Below, one piece after another: positions 10,920-22,033 of a DNA stretch of 64,000 nucleotides. Below the pieces are notes generated by a model. The model was not told the origin of the DNA, searched no databases, and saw only the letters and a program-made list of their open reading frames with translations. How positions within the stretch are numbered: position 1 is the stretch's first letter; each line of letters opens with the position of its first letter. Made by a program: the position numbers and the translations under genes. The stretch spans positions 744,001-808,000 of the forward strand of contig NC_047493.1 in NCBI RefSeq assembly GCF_002079055.1, written 5' to 3'. This stretch comes from Saccharomyces paradoxus (Eukaryota; Ascomycota; Saccharomycetes; Saccharomycetales; Saccharomycetaceae).

Positions 10920-10992
10920 GGGCGTGTGGCGTAGTCGGTAGCGCGCTCCCTTAGCATGGGAGAGGTCTCCGGTTCGATTCCGGACTCGTCCA
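10920..10992 (+). tRNA. tRNA-Ala, anticodon AGC
   Basis: A 73-nt cloverleaf. The acceptor strand GGGCGTG pairs with the 3' side, and the D arm reads GGCGTAGTCGGTAGCGC. The anticodon loop is CTTAGCATG with AGC, and the T arm reads GGTTCGATTCC. The discriminator base is A. The A-box and B-box match Pol III promoter consensus. No intron. A poly-T run downstream at about 11036-11045 may serve as or follow the terminator. Confidence 0.95.
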
Positions 10993-11777
10993 AACTTTTT
11001 GATGTCGGATAAAACATACTGGCCCCCGCTTGCCTTTTTTTTTTTTGGAAACATATTCCTTAAGTGGGTAAACGGACCCTGGTGCAGGGTATGGGTGCTG
11101 CGACAAATACGATCTGAGTTGTTTTAAAAAGGAAAACAAATGAATGCCTGCCCAAAGTGGAAAACTGGACAACATCGAGCTGCGTAATGAGTGGGCCCAT
11201 GTAGGCCTAATGGGCCTACGTCCAAAACGGATTTTCTGCGCCGATTAGTATATATTTCCCAACCAGAGCATGATATAGTTTTTCTTTCATATAGGTTTTT
11301 CCTCTAGCTGCCACCGCTGTACATAGACATTTTTGCACTGTATTCTTGTCCCTTTTTTTTGCCTACTACATTGCTGCATTCAAACGATATCGCTCTGCGA
11401 ACCGTTTAAAACTGACCAAAATAGGGAGACCTGCCCTCTAAGGAGAAAAAATTCGCATTGCTAAAAAAAGCTAAAAAGAGAAAGAGAAGAAGAATATTAA
11501 TTCAGCACACTCAACTACAGCTGTCGACCCATTCTAAATACAAAGTGCCTCTTCACATTTCTAGTTGTCCAAAAAAACAATACATTATACATTTGAGTCT
11601 ACACAGCTAGTAGGAACTTCAGAGGTTTAATAAAATTAGTACAATCGCTAGCGCTTATCGCAAGGAATAGGAAAGAAAGAGACGGTGAACAACAAAAACA
11701 AAACCAGTAGATCTAAGCTCATTGCTTACAGTATATTTAAACCAGTACTATCTAGCGTTCCAAAACAATAGCAGAAT
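10993..11777 (+). other. Spacer with SKN1 promoter and long leader
   Basis: 785 bp between tRNA-Ala(AGC) and SKN1 without a convincing gene; two overlapping minus-strand frames here are mainly shadows of the tRNA. A short palindromic word (GTAGGCCTAATGGGCCTAC) lies near 11192-11210. TATA-like AGTATATATTTCC is near 11248. The last 250 bp are A-rich, as expected of an untranslated leader. Confidence 0.4.
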
Positions 11778-14093
11778 ATGTCTGTGCGGAATCTCACTAA
11801 TAATCGTAATTCCAATAGTGAAAATAGCATTGGTGAAAGCGAAAACTCCTTTTATTCTTCAAATGAGCAATCAAGGCAAAGCTCATCATTAGAAGCTGCA
11901 GATAATAAGAACATTAGAGTGGGCGGAAACCCTTTTCTTGGAAGTGAAGAGTTTGAGGAAGATTATAATTTACCCAGTGAAGACGATGAGCGGCGGGGGG
12001 CAAATGAGTATTCCAGTTCCTCATCCATAAACTACAATAATGATCCGAACAGTGATACATCCCTTCTGGCTAATGAAAAAAAAACACCTGAAAGGAATGG
12101 TCGAAGTATGTCAGACTATAAGGGCTATTATGCCAAGAATAACCTAACCTCCGCTAATAACTTTAACAATCATAACAATAATTATAATAATAACATTATA
12201 AGCAGTAGTAACGACAATAGTTTTGCGTCACATTTACAGCCGCCAGACAGGAACTTACCGTCACATCCTTCTTCGAACAATATGAGCACCTTTTCCAATA
12301 ATAGCTTAATTAAATCTCCACCGCCTTTTGACAGATATCCGTTAGTAGGAACAAGGCATATTTCGATGGCTCAATCTCAATCGCAGAACCTTATAAATGA
12401 AAAGAAAAGAGCGAACATGACTGGCTCATCTTCTTCAGCTCACGACTCTTCATTATCATCTACCAACTTATATATGGGCGAACAGGATTTTTCGCCTTTT
12501 GGCGGTTATCCTGCTTCATTCTTCCCGTTGACGTTAGACGAAAAGGAAGATGACGATTACATTCACAATCCAAATGTTGAAGAAGAAGCAAAGTTAGATA
12601 GAAGGAGGTTCGTTGACGATTTCAAACATATGGATAGAAGGTCTTTCCTCGGGCTCGTGGGTATCCTGCTTTTATTTATGGCTGGTATATTCATTTTCAT
12701 TGTATTACCTGCAATTACATTTTCTGGGGTAGTTTATCACCATGAACATGTTCATGCAGCAAATTCAGCAGGATCAGTGTCCTCTAATACTACATCGAAA
12801 TCATTGACTGAATATCAATATCCTCAACTTGCGGCTATCAGAACAGCTTTAGTTGATCCAGACACGCCTGATACTGCTAAGACAAGAGAAGCGAAAGACG
12901 GATCTAAATGGGAGTTGGTGTTTTCCGATGAATTTAATGCTGAAGGTAGAACATTTTATGACGGTGATGACCAGTTTTGGACAGCTCCTGATATTCACTA
13001 CGACGCTACAAAGGATCTTGAATGGTACTCACCTGATGCTGTTACGACTACTAATGGTACCCTGACGCTGAGGATGGATGCATTCAAAAACCACGATCTT
13101 TATTACAGATCTGGTATGGTGCAGAGCTGGAACAAACTCTGCTTTACAGAAGGTGCTTTAGAGGTTTCCGCGAACCTGCCTAATTATGGTCGCGTTACAG
13201 GATTATGGCCTGGTATGTGGACCATGGGGAACTTGGGTAGACCGGGCTATTTGGCAAGTACCCAAGGCGTTTGGCCTTATTCGTATGAAGCATGTGACGC
13301 TGGCATAACACCAAACCAAAGTTCTCCAGATGGTATTTCTTATCTACCAGGGCAAAAGTTGAGCGTTTGTACTTGTGATAATGAAGATCACCCAAATCAA
13401 GGAGTCGGGAGAGGTGCACCAGAAATAGATATTTTAGAAGGTGAAGCCGATACAATTTTAGGTGTTGGTGTTGCGTCTCAGTCTTTACAAATTGCTCCAT
13501 TCGATATATGGTATATGCCCGATTATGACTTCATCGAAGTTTACAATTTCACCACTACGACAATGAATACCTATGCTGGCGGTCCTTTTCAACAAGCTGT
13601 TTCAGCAATCTCTACCTTGAATATTACTTGGTATGAATTTGGAGAAGAAGCAGGTTATTTCCAAAAGTATGCCATTGAATATCTTAATGATGACGATGAC
13701 GGATATATTCGCTGGTTTGTGGGAGACAACCCTACTTTCACACTTTATGCTACTTCCTTACATCCTAGTGGTAATGTTGACTGGAGGAGAATAAGTAAAG
13801 AGCCGATGTCAGCGATTTTGAATTTAGGTATTTCTAACAATTGGGCTTATATTGACTGGCAATACATATTTTTCCCGGTGACAATGTCAATAGATTATGT
13901 CAGATTATACCAACCGAAGGGTTCTACGTCCATTACTTGTGATCCAGACGACTATCCGACATATGATTACATCCAAAGTCATTTGAATGCTTATCATAAC
14001 GCTAATTTAACTAATTGGGAACAGGCTGGATATACTTTCCCAAAGAACGTTTTAACAGGAGATTGTAGTAGTTCAAAATTCTCATTATCCTGA
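11778..14093 (+). CDS. SKN1: Skn1, type II membrane protein for beta-1,6-glucan synthesis
   Basis: 771 residues, the recalled S. cerevisiae length. Skn1 and its paralogue Kre6 act in beta-1,6-glucan and sphingolipid (M(IP)2C) synthesis in the secretory pathway. Residues 1-285 are a low-complexity cytosolic tail rich in Ser and Asn, with an Asn repeat near 130-145. One membrane anchor lies at about 291-316, followed by a lumenal glycoside-hydrolase family 16-like domain. The GH16 catalytic pattern E-x-D-x-x-E is visible as E549, D551, E554. Several N-glycosylation sequons (NTT, NQS, NFT, NIT) are in the lumenal part. The gene is isolated between two tRNA/LTR zones. Confidence 0.95.
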   Translation: MSVRNLTNNRNSNSENSIGESENSFYSSNEQSRQSSSLEAADNKNIRVGGNPFLGSEEFEEDYNLPSEDDERRGANEYSSSSSINYNNDPNSDTSLLANEKKTPERNGRSMSDYKGYYAKNNLTSANNFNNHNNNYNNNIISSSNDNSFASHLQPPDRNLPSHPSSNNMSTFSNNSLIKSPPPFDRYPLVGTRHISMAQSQSQNLINEKKRANMTGSSSSAHDSSLSSTNLYMGEQDFSPFGGYPASFFPLTLDEKEDDDYIHNPNVEEEAKLDRRRFVDDFKHMDRRSFLGLVGILLLFMAGIFIFIVLPAITFSGVVYHHEHVHAANSAGSVSSNTTSKSLTEYQYPQLAAIRTALVDPDTPDTAKTREAKDGSKWELVFSDEFNAEGRTFYDGDDQFWTAPDIHYDATKDLEWYSPDAVTTTNGTLTLRMDAFKNHDLYYRSGMVQSWNKLCFTEGALEVSANLPNYGRVTGLWPGMWTMGNLGRPGYLASTQGVWPYSYEACDAGITPNQSSPDGISYLPGQKLSVCTCDNEDHPNQGVGRGAPEIDILEGEADTILGVGVASQSLQIAPFDIWYMPDYDFIEVYNFTTTTMNTYAGGPFQQAVSAISTLNITWYEFGEEAGYFQKYAIEYLNDDDDGYIRWFVGDNPTFTLYATSLHPSGNVDWRRISKEPMSAILNLGISNNWAYIDWQYIFFPVTMSIDYVRLYQPKGSTSITCDPDDYPTYDYIQSHLNAYHNANLTNWEQAGYTFPKNVLTGDCSSSKFSLS

Positions 14094-14409
14094 GGTTGAA
14101 TTTTTTCCACAAGTTAAAACCGACCATCTGAGCTCGCTCCTTCTCAAGAGACAGTAGTTTCAGCTTGCGGTTATAGTCGGTGGAAGGTCCTAGATTTGGG
14201 TAAGGAAGCAACCACGTAGATGGTCTTCCTTTGTAATAATACTATCACGGAGTTTTAAATTAGGGTACGGGTTCAAGTAGTTAGCAGGAATTTTCTGTTG
14301 TATCTGATAGCAATATGTCGGTAAGGTGAAGGATTTCTGAATTTTTTTAGTACCAGTTATATTGGAGTAATCATCAGATGAAACGCCTAAGTGGGAGCTG
14401 CTCATGAAG
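14094..14409 (-). pseudogene. Possible decayed small protein gene, convergent with SKN1
   Basis: On the minus strand an ATG at 14405 opens a 71-codon frame with ordinary protein composition (MSSSHLGVSSDDYSN..., ending about 14190). Overlapping it in another frame is a second open stretch (14211 to 14011), which also looks protein-like, with PYPNLGPSTDYNRKLKL and LEKERAQMVGFNLWKKF. The two meet near 14200-14210, where a single-base shift would make them continuous. I do not recognise the family. Chance open frames are possible in a region this small. I recall no annotated gene here in S. cerevisiae. Confidence 0.3.
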
Positions 14410-15185
14410 CTTTCATGTTCTCAGATCATAAATATCTTCTGTATATTTTATTCTTTTATAATAATCAATATTTTATGTTAAATCATATTATTATCCATTA
14501 CTGATTAACTAACCTTATTATTAAAACTGGAAGGATAGGTATGGTGAGAAATGGTGTCTCTGAAGTATGTACTACTTACAGCATATCGTAGTGTTCAACT
14601 TTTTTTTTACTTTTTGTTATATTATTGATTTTTCCATTCTAAAGTTTGAGTCTTGAAAAACTCAGGCGAGAAACTAGAGTATGAAGATAATAAATAATCA
14701 GAAGAAATTAACTTTTCATAGCTTCTGTCTCCTTTATTTCGAACGTTTCAGCGGAAAATTCTTTGAGGATTTAAAAAATAAGATATAAATATTAATATCA
14801 ATGAAATTAACCCATTTTTAAGATAGTGCTTTGCAGTTTCCTTGAGCTCAAGGTTGGATCAAGTGTATTCATTTTTTAAACAATATTGAGAATAACAGAC
14901 AGAAATGACTAGTTCATAAGAGTTTAACCATCAGTCCAGTATTTTCGGTATTGTTGTTGGCGCAAACTTCAGGTGCCTATCAACTCGTGATAACAGTTTA
15001 ATAGCATTATGCTTTTGCTAGAATACTATCAAATACGCCATTTAGAAATATGGTATAAACTCTGAGACCAGTAGGATAAGATTCGAACCGGTACGAATTA
15101 ATGGAGGCTCAAACAAGGAGTGACAATGTGTAGAGGGAAGGAGTTATCAAATCCTTTTATGAATTCTCATATCCTACAAGAAAAC
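14410..15185. other. A+T-rich spacer downstream of SKN1
   Basis: About 780 bp without a gene I can support. A short stretch near 15155-15180 (TTCTCATATCCTAC) weakly resembles the middle of a delta LTR in plus orientation and may be older LTR debris. Otherwise I see nothing. Confidence 0.3.
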
Positions 15186-15475
15186 TGAGATTTGGATGAA
15201 TATTGAGATAATTGTTAGAATTCCATTGTTGCTAAAGGCTATAATATAGGTATACAGAATATACTAGAAGTTCTCCTTGAGGATATAGGAATCTACAAAA
15301 GGAATTTATACTTTGTCATTCACTATCTTATTACATTATCAATCCTTGCATTTCAGCCTCCATTAAATTTGATGATATTTTCTCAATCTCTATGTCGTCT
15401 TCTTACACCGCATGTGATACTGTCCTAGTAACATGAATACTATTCCATAGAAATTATTAGAATTTCATTCCAACA
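15186..15475 (-). repeat. Solo delta LTR (Ty1/Ty2 type), fossil, minus orientation
   Basis: Read on the minus strand it starts TGTTGGAATGAAATTC, as the other deltas here do. It contains the conserved block around AGAACTTCTAGTATATTC and the segment next to the 3' end. It is about 290 bp, somewhat short and diverged, so probably old. No internal Ty sequence is attached. It lies 100 bp upstream of tRNA-Gly(UCC), in the window preferred by Ty1 integration, and is inverted relative to the delta at 10159. Confidence 0.85.
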
Positions 15476-15575
15476 GATTCCTATTTTGTAGTAAAGTAAT
15501 AAATGACTTTTTGAGCCCTTTCCTAATATACTTGTATATACAATACCACGCGCTAAGCAGTACATGTTAACTCGC

Positions 15576-15647
15576 GGGCGGTTAGTGTAGTGGTTATCAT
15601 CCCACCCTTCCAAGGTGGGGACACGGGTTCGATTCTCGTACCGCTCA
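15576..15647 (+). tRNA. tRNA-Gly, anticodon UCC
   Basis: A 72-nt cloverleaf. The acceptor GGGCGGT pairs with ACCGCTC, the D arm is TTAGTGTAGTGGTTATCA, the anticodon stem CCCACC/GGTGGG encloses TTCCAA with anticodon TCC, and the T arm reads GGGTTCGATTCTC. The discriminator is A. No intron. A T-rich run downstream (about 15655-15668) fits a Pol III terminator. Confidence 0.95.
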
Positions 15648-17340
<1,693 letters not shown>

Positions 17341-17745
17341 GCTTTACATGAGGTATGCTTTTAAAGGTTTATACATTTTTATACACGCTATGTACACAAT
17401 TTTTGTTGATGATTTTATCTTATTATTTCTTTTCTAGATTAGCTTAGGCCTGACAGATGCTGAGTGAAAAAAATACAAGGTGATGGAATAAGGTCTTTGA
17501 TTATTCATGTAATGGGCAATTTTTTGCGTGCCTCAAAGTATCAATATTTAATACCAATATTATGTATAAATATTTTATGTCGCTTCCAAGTCGGGTAACT
17601 GAATATGTCCTTTGGAAAACATGAAAAAAAAAAGAACTCTGAAAATTTTTGAGCTAAGCTCATCTCATCTCAACGGCTGTAATCAGTAACGCATCATTTA
17701 TTACATCGACGACGGGCATCAATAGAGATATTCAAAAAGCACACT
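17341..17745 (+). promoter_or_regulatory. THI4 3' region and ENP2 promoter with RRPE and PAC-like motifs
   Basis: An RRPE-like word, TGAAAATTTTTGA, is at 17640-17652, followed by tandem GATGAG cores on the minus strand (CTCATCTCATCTC, about 17659-17671), a variant of the PAC box. This pair marks the ribosome-biogenesis regulon (Stb3 and Dot6/Tod6 targets) and fits ENP2, which starts about 75 bp further on. The first half is the A+T-rich THI4 terminator. Confidence 0.65.
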
Positions 17746-19869
17746 ATGGTTTTGAAGTCTACTTCTGCAAATGATGTTTCAGTGTATCAAGTTTCTGGTA
17801 CAAACGTATCAAGATCGCTTCCTGACTGGATTGCGAAAAAGCGTAAAAGGCAATTGAAGAATGATTTAGAATATCAAAATAGAGTGGAACTAATTCAAGA
17901 CTTTGAATTTAGCGAAGCCTCCAATAAGATTAAAGTGAGTAGAGACGGACAATATTGCATGGCTACCGGTACATACAAACCCCAAATCCATGTCTATGAC
18001 TTTGCCAACTTATCACTGAAATTCGATAGACACACAGATGCTGAGAACGTTGATTTCACTATTATTTCTGACGACTGGACTAAAAGTGTACATTTGCAAA
18101 ATGATAGAAGCATTCAATTTCAAAACAAAGGCGGTTTACATTACACAACAAGAATTCCCAAGTTCGGGAGAAGTTTGGTTTACAATAAGGTGAATTGTGA
18201 TTTATACGTTGGTGCCAGCGGTAATGAGTTATACAGATTGAATTTGGAAAAAGGGAGATTTTTAAATCCATTTAAGTTGGATACTGAAGGTGTGAACCAT
18301 GTTTCTATGAATGAAGTGAATGGATTATTAGCGGCAGGTACGGAAACCAATGTAGTGGAATTCTGGGATCCGAGGTCACGTTCTCGTGTTTCCAAGCTAT
18401 ATTTAGAGAATAATATCGACAACAGATCATTCCAGGTCACTACAACTAGTTTCCGTAACGATGGGTTAACCTTTGCTTGTGGTACATCGAATGGTTATTC
18501 ATACCTCTATGACCTGCGTACTTCTGAACCTTCCATGATTAAAGACCAAGGTTATGGATTTGGCATTAAGAAAATTATCTGGTTGGATGATGTCGGTACG
18601 GAAAATAAGATTGTTACATGTGACAAGAGAATTGCTAAGATATGGGATAGATTAGATGGTAAAGCATACGCTTCTATGGAGCCAAGTGTTGATATTAACG
18701 ATATTGAACATGTACCAGGTACAGGTATGTTTTTCACTGCTAACGAAAGTATCCCCATGCATACATATTATATTCCAAGTTTAGGACCATCTCCGCGCTG
18801 GTGCTCATTCTTGGATTCTATTACAGAAGAATTAGAAGAGAAACCAAGTGACACTGTTTACTCCAACTACAGGTTTATTACTAGAGAGGATGTTAAGAAA
18901 TTGAACTTAACGCATTTGGTTGGATCCAGCGTATTAAGAGCATACATGCATGGTTTCTTTATTAACACTGAACTTTACGATAAGGTTTCATTAATTGCTA
19001 ATCCAGATGCCTACAAAGATGAGAGAGAAAGAGAAATTAGGCGTAGAATTGAAAAAGAAAGAGAATCCAGGATTAGAAGTTCAGGAGCTGTCCAAAAACC
19101 TAAAGTTAAAGTCAACAAAACGCTGGTTGATAAATTGTCTCAAAAACGTGGTGATAAAGTTGCAGGAAAAGTTCTTACGGATGACCGTTTCAAAGAAATG
19201 TTCGAGGATGAAGAATTTCAGGTTGATGAAGACGATTATGATTTCAAACAATTGAATCCGGTCAAATCCATCAAAGAAACCGAAGAAGGTGCTGCTAAAC
19301 GTATTAGAGCACTGACTGCTGCCGAAGAATCCGACGAAGAAAGAATCGCGATGAAGGATGGCAGAGGTCACTATGACTTCGAGGATGAAGAGTCTGCTGA
19401 AGAAGAAGCTGATGATGAAACAAATCAGAAGTCAAATAGGGAAGAATTGAGTGAAAAGGATTTGAGGAGGATAGAAAAGCAAAAGGCACTAATAGAACGG
19501 AGGAAGAAGGAGAAGGAGCAAAGCGAACAATTTATGAACGAAATGAAAGCTGGCAGTTCCACGGGTACGGAAAGAGACGAAAGTGCTCGCGTTACGTTTG
19601 GCGATAAAGTGGGCGAGTTGCTTGAGGTGGAAAATGGAAAGAAATCGAATGACTCCATTTTACGTCGTAACCAACGCGGTGAAGCAGAACTTACTTTTAT
19701 TCCTCAGAGAAAAAGTAAAAAGGACGGAAACTCTAAGCCCAGGCGTCATGATAGTTCATCGGATGAAGAAGATGTTGACGGAAATGCTAATAGGAAGGAT
19801 AACGGTAGGTCGAAACCCAGATTCGACAACAGAAGAAGAGCCAGCAAAAATGCGTTCCGTGGTATGTAG
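17746..19869 (+). CDS. ENP2: Enp2, nucleolar SSU-processome WD40 protein
   Basis: 707 residues, the recalled S. cerevisiae length. It is an essential nucleolar protein needed for 40S subunit assembly and early 18S rRNA cleavage, within the 90S/SSU processome with Bfr2. Residues 1 to about 350 form a WD40 propeller (blades visible as WDPRSRSRV, YDLRTSEPS and IWDRLDGK). After about 420 the chain is highly charged and helical (RERERE..RRRIEKERES), with acidic clusters (EDEEFQVDEDDYDF, EESAEEEADDE) and a basic tail, typical of pre-ribosome factors. The upstream RRPE/PAC pair supports the assignment. Confidence 0.95.
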   Translation: MVLKSTSANDVSVYQVSGTNVSRSLPDWIAKKRKRQLKNDLEYQNRVELIQDFEFSEASNKIKVSRDGQYCMATGTYKPQIHVYDFANLSLKFDRHTDAENVDFTIISDDWTKSVHLQNDRSIQFQNKGGLHYTTRIPKFGRSLVYNKVNCDLYVGASGNELYRLNLEKGRFLNPFKLDTEGVNHVSMNEVNGLLAAGTETNVVEFWDPRSRSRVSKLYLENNIDNRSFQVTTTSFRNDGLTFACGTSNGYSYLYDLRTSEPSMIKDQGYGFGIKKIIWLDDVGTENKIVTCDKRIAKIWDRLDGKAYASMEPSVDINDIEHVPGTGMFFTANESIPMHTYYIPSLGPSPRWCSFLDSITEELEEKPSDTVYSNYRFITREDVKKLNLTHLVGSSVLRAYMHGFFINTELYDKVSLIANPDAYKDEREREIRRRIEKERESRIRSSGAVQKPKVKVNKTLVDKLSQKRGDKVAGKVLTDDRFKEMFEDEEFQVDEDDYDFKQLNPVKSIKETEEGAAKRIRALTAAEESDEERIAMKDGRGHYDFEDEESAEEEADDETNQKSNREELSEKDLRRIEKQKALIERRKKEKEQSEQFMNEMKAGSSTGTERDESARVTFGDKVGELLEVENGKKSNDSILRRNQRGEAELTFIPQRKSKKDGNSKPRRHDSSSDEEDVDGNANRKDNGRSKPRFDNRRRASKNAFRGM

Positions 19870-20204
19870 TTATATTAAAAGTTGATATTTTATTCATCCT
19901 TTCACTTCAAACTAAATTAATTTTGTGTATCGGATCAAGGCAGTAAAAAGCATGCGTGGTACTGTTCACGCTGTAGAATTCTTTCCCTAAATATTGAGGG
20001 TTTTGTTTTTTTTTAATGCAGATGTACGTACATATTTTCTTTATCAAAACGATGTGTGGAGAACTATGTATATATGTATATGTGTAGGTTTCTTTTTTTT
20101 TTTTTTGAGATGACTAGGAAAGTAATCGAAAAAGAAAAAAATAAGCATGAATCATGAGTGGGTTAAAGGCAAGTCGAGGAAAATACGAAGCAAGTGAAGG
20201 CCGT
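19870..20204. other. Convergent ENP2/ECL1 3' spacer
   Basis: 335 bp between two converging genes. It holds TA-rich efficiency elements (TATATATGTATATGTG near 20068) and a long T run (about 20090-20105), together typical of yeast bidirectional poly(A) signals. I see no gene. Confidence 0.5.
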
Positions 20205-20840
20205 TTAACTAGAGGATAGTCTAAACCATAGGTTGTAGTTATTCTCAATGATTTGATCCGAGATCAAATGATCATCAATGATGTCGCTTGACCGTGGTAA
20301 ATCGTTTTCGTAACCCAGATGTGCCTTTGAATGCAATTGGTAACCGGAATCAAGTCTAAGAGAATCGGTTAAGTTCAAATAATGTTCATTGTCGTCATAT
20401 TCATCAACGCGAGTAGGATTCAACTCCTGTTTAGCGTTGACATTACCATCCTGAGGTAGCAGCAACGGCGAAATCAGTAAAGAATCCAGCTTCTCCAATT
20501 CGTCAAAGGGGATAGTTGAAGACGTTGGAGATGAAGATAATGAGGTAGCCGGCTCGAAAAGGTTTGATGCAGTTAAATTTTTAGAATATGAAAGCGGAGG
20601 AGTGAGATCATGCGAATGAGAACTTTTTGTTTTTTTATGCAAATGGGATAATAATTTCTCATTAAGAGGGTTTGAATCTTTTAGCTTACAATCTTCGGAG
20701 CAATATAACTTATTTGATTGTGAACTGTTCCTGGTTTCGTTGCCTCTTTGGATCTTCCTGGTATTGTTGTTTGTTTTCTGTGGAGACGTTGGAATGAGGC
20801 GATCACAGACGGTGCAGTAATCGTTAAATGCGGTACTCAT
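20205..20840 (-). CDS. ECL1: Ecl1, extender of chronological lifespan
   Basis: 211 residues starting at the ATG of MSTAFNDYCTVCDRLIP, the recalled S. cerevisiae length; codons further upstream in the frame have no ATG. Overexpression extends chronological lifespan in yeasts; the family is induced by sulfur, zinc or amino-acid limitation. The N-terminus carries the family signature: a CxxC pair (CTVC, about residues 9-12) and a YCSEDC pair near residue 46, likely to bind zinc. The remainder is Ser/Pro/Leu-rich and disordered, with a leucine-rich acidic patch at about 110-130. Likely nuclear or cytosolic, working as a regulatory cofactor, as inferred from fission yeast relatives. Confidence 0.9.
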   Translation of the reverse strand: MSTAFNDYCTVCDRLIPTSPQKTNNNTRKIQRGNETRNSSQSNKLYCSEDCKLKDSNPLNEKLLSHLHKKTKSSHSHDLTPPLSYSKNLTASNLFEPATSLSSSPTSSTIPFDELEKLDSLLISPLLLPQDGNVNAKQELNPTRVDEYDDNEHYLNLTDSLRLDSGYQLHSKAHLGYENDLPRSSDIIDDHLISDQIIENNYNLWFRLSSS

Positions 20841-22033
20841 TATATGATTGATATGCAAATCGGTAAAAAAATACCTGAAAGGAGTGGAGGTATAAGAATA
20901 AAGTAATTATTCCTGAACTTTTTTTATTAGAAAAAAAGTAGATTCAGTAGTGCAGTATATTTTTTCTGTTCTTTCTTTGCTTTCTCTGTTTTATAATTCT
21001 CACAAGTATTCTATTTTTAACTTCTTGGGACAACACTATATTTCTAACTCCTTTAAACAATTCAAAGACAGTTTACTCAATGGTGAACACCTTAGTCAAT
21101 GAAAATGTATATATATATATAAATGTCAAAGTGTAGATGTGAACGCATCCAAATTGCCCGAAACTCAAGAGAGAAAATTCTTACAATCGGGGTGTTGAAA
21201 CAGAGAAGATCATTATTCCTTTAAATATAAGAATAACCACGTTTCAGGTCTCCAAGTTCCAGCTAGAGATCGTACAAAACAAGTGCCAATTTGGGAAAAA
21301 AGGGCGGCCTAATTGTGAAAAAAAAAGATGCCCAAATGAAAGAAGGGCAATGAGCAAGAGGGAATGTAAACGAATGCAATAAGAAAACACACACGTTAAA
21401 TTACACTCGGGGTGAACCCCATAATAAAAAAGGAAGAAAATTGAATGATCTCAACCCGGCCCGCAAAAGCGATGAGATGGGCAATGAATGACCGTAATAA
21501 ACACGGTAGCAAATACACCCGAGTCGTGTGCCCTACATTAAAAAAAAAAAAGACGAAAACTTCTCTTTTCTTCCGCGGTAACCTATGGTCACGGCCAGAT
21601 TTTGTCTCCAAGTATTTTTAGCTCGAGCTGAACCGCTATAGCTGGCCGACTAAGCGAATCTTCTGGAACATATGTGAAAGGCGCACTAGGATTTTCGTTG
21701 AGGGATGAGCTTCCCGTTGAGAATTAGGCGACTTCAGGCGGCACGATACGATTGTTGCCGTTTGGGCGTCGTTTGGCACCTGTGGGGCCCTCCTCGGTGC
21801 TCATTGGGTGGCTCGGCCGGGGTACAGCTGGCAGGATCAACGATCCCCCTCAGAAAGATCGTGAGTAATTGTGCTAGCAACCGGGCTTATGTAAGGTGGG
21901 TACGGTAGAAGCTTCTATGACCAGTTCACCTGGCCAAATGTTCTGTTATTGGTACGTAAACAACGTGGGTACGTAGGAAAAAAGAAAAGAAATGTAAATT
22001 CTATATACATGCTAAGCCTACGCCAATGTTCTT
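20841..22033. other. ECL1 upstream region and NAT2 3' side
   Basis: 1.19 kb. The half near ECL1 is its promoter and leader, with T/A runs and a TA repeat near 21108. A G+C-rich block at about 21700-21870 resembles upstream activating regions elsewhere in this window. A minus-strand frame at 21396-21611 is in about the place where S. cerevisiae has the small uncharacterised YGR146C-A, but it is longer and I cannot confirm the match. Confidence 0.35.
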
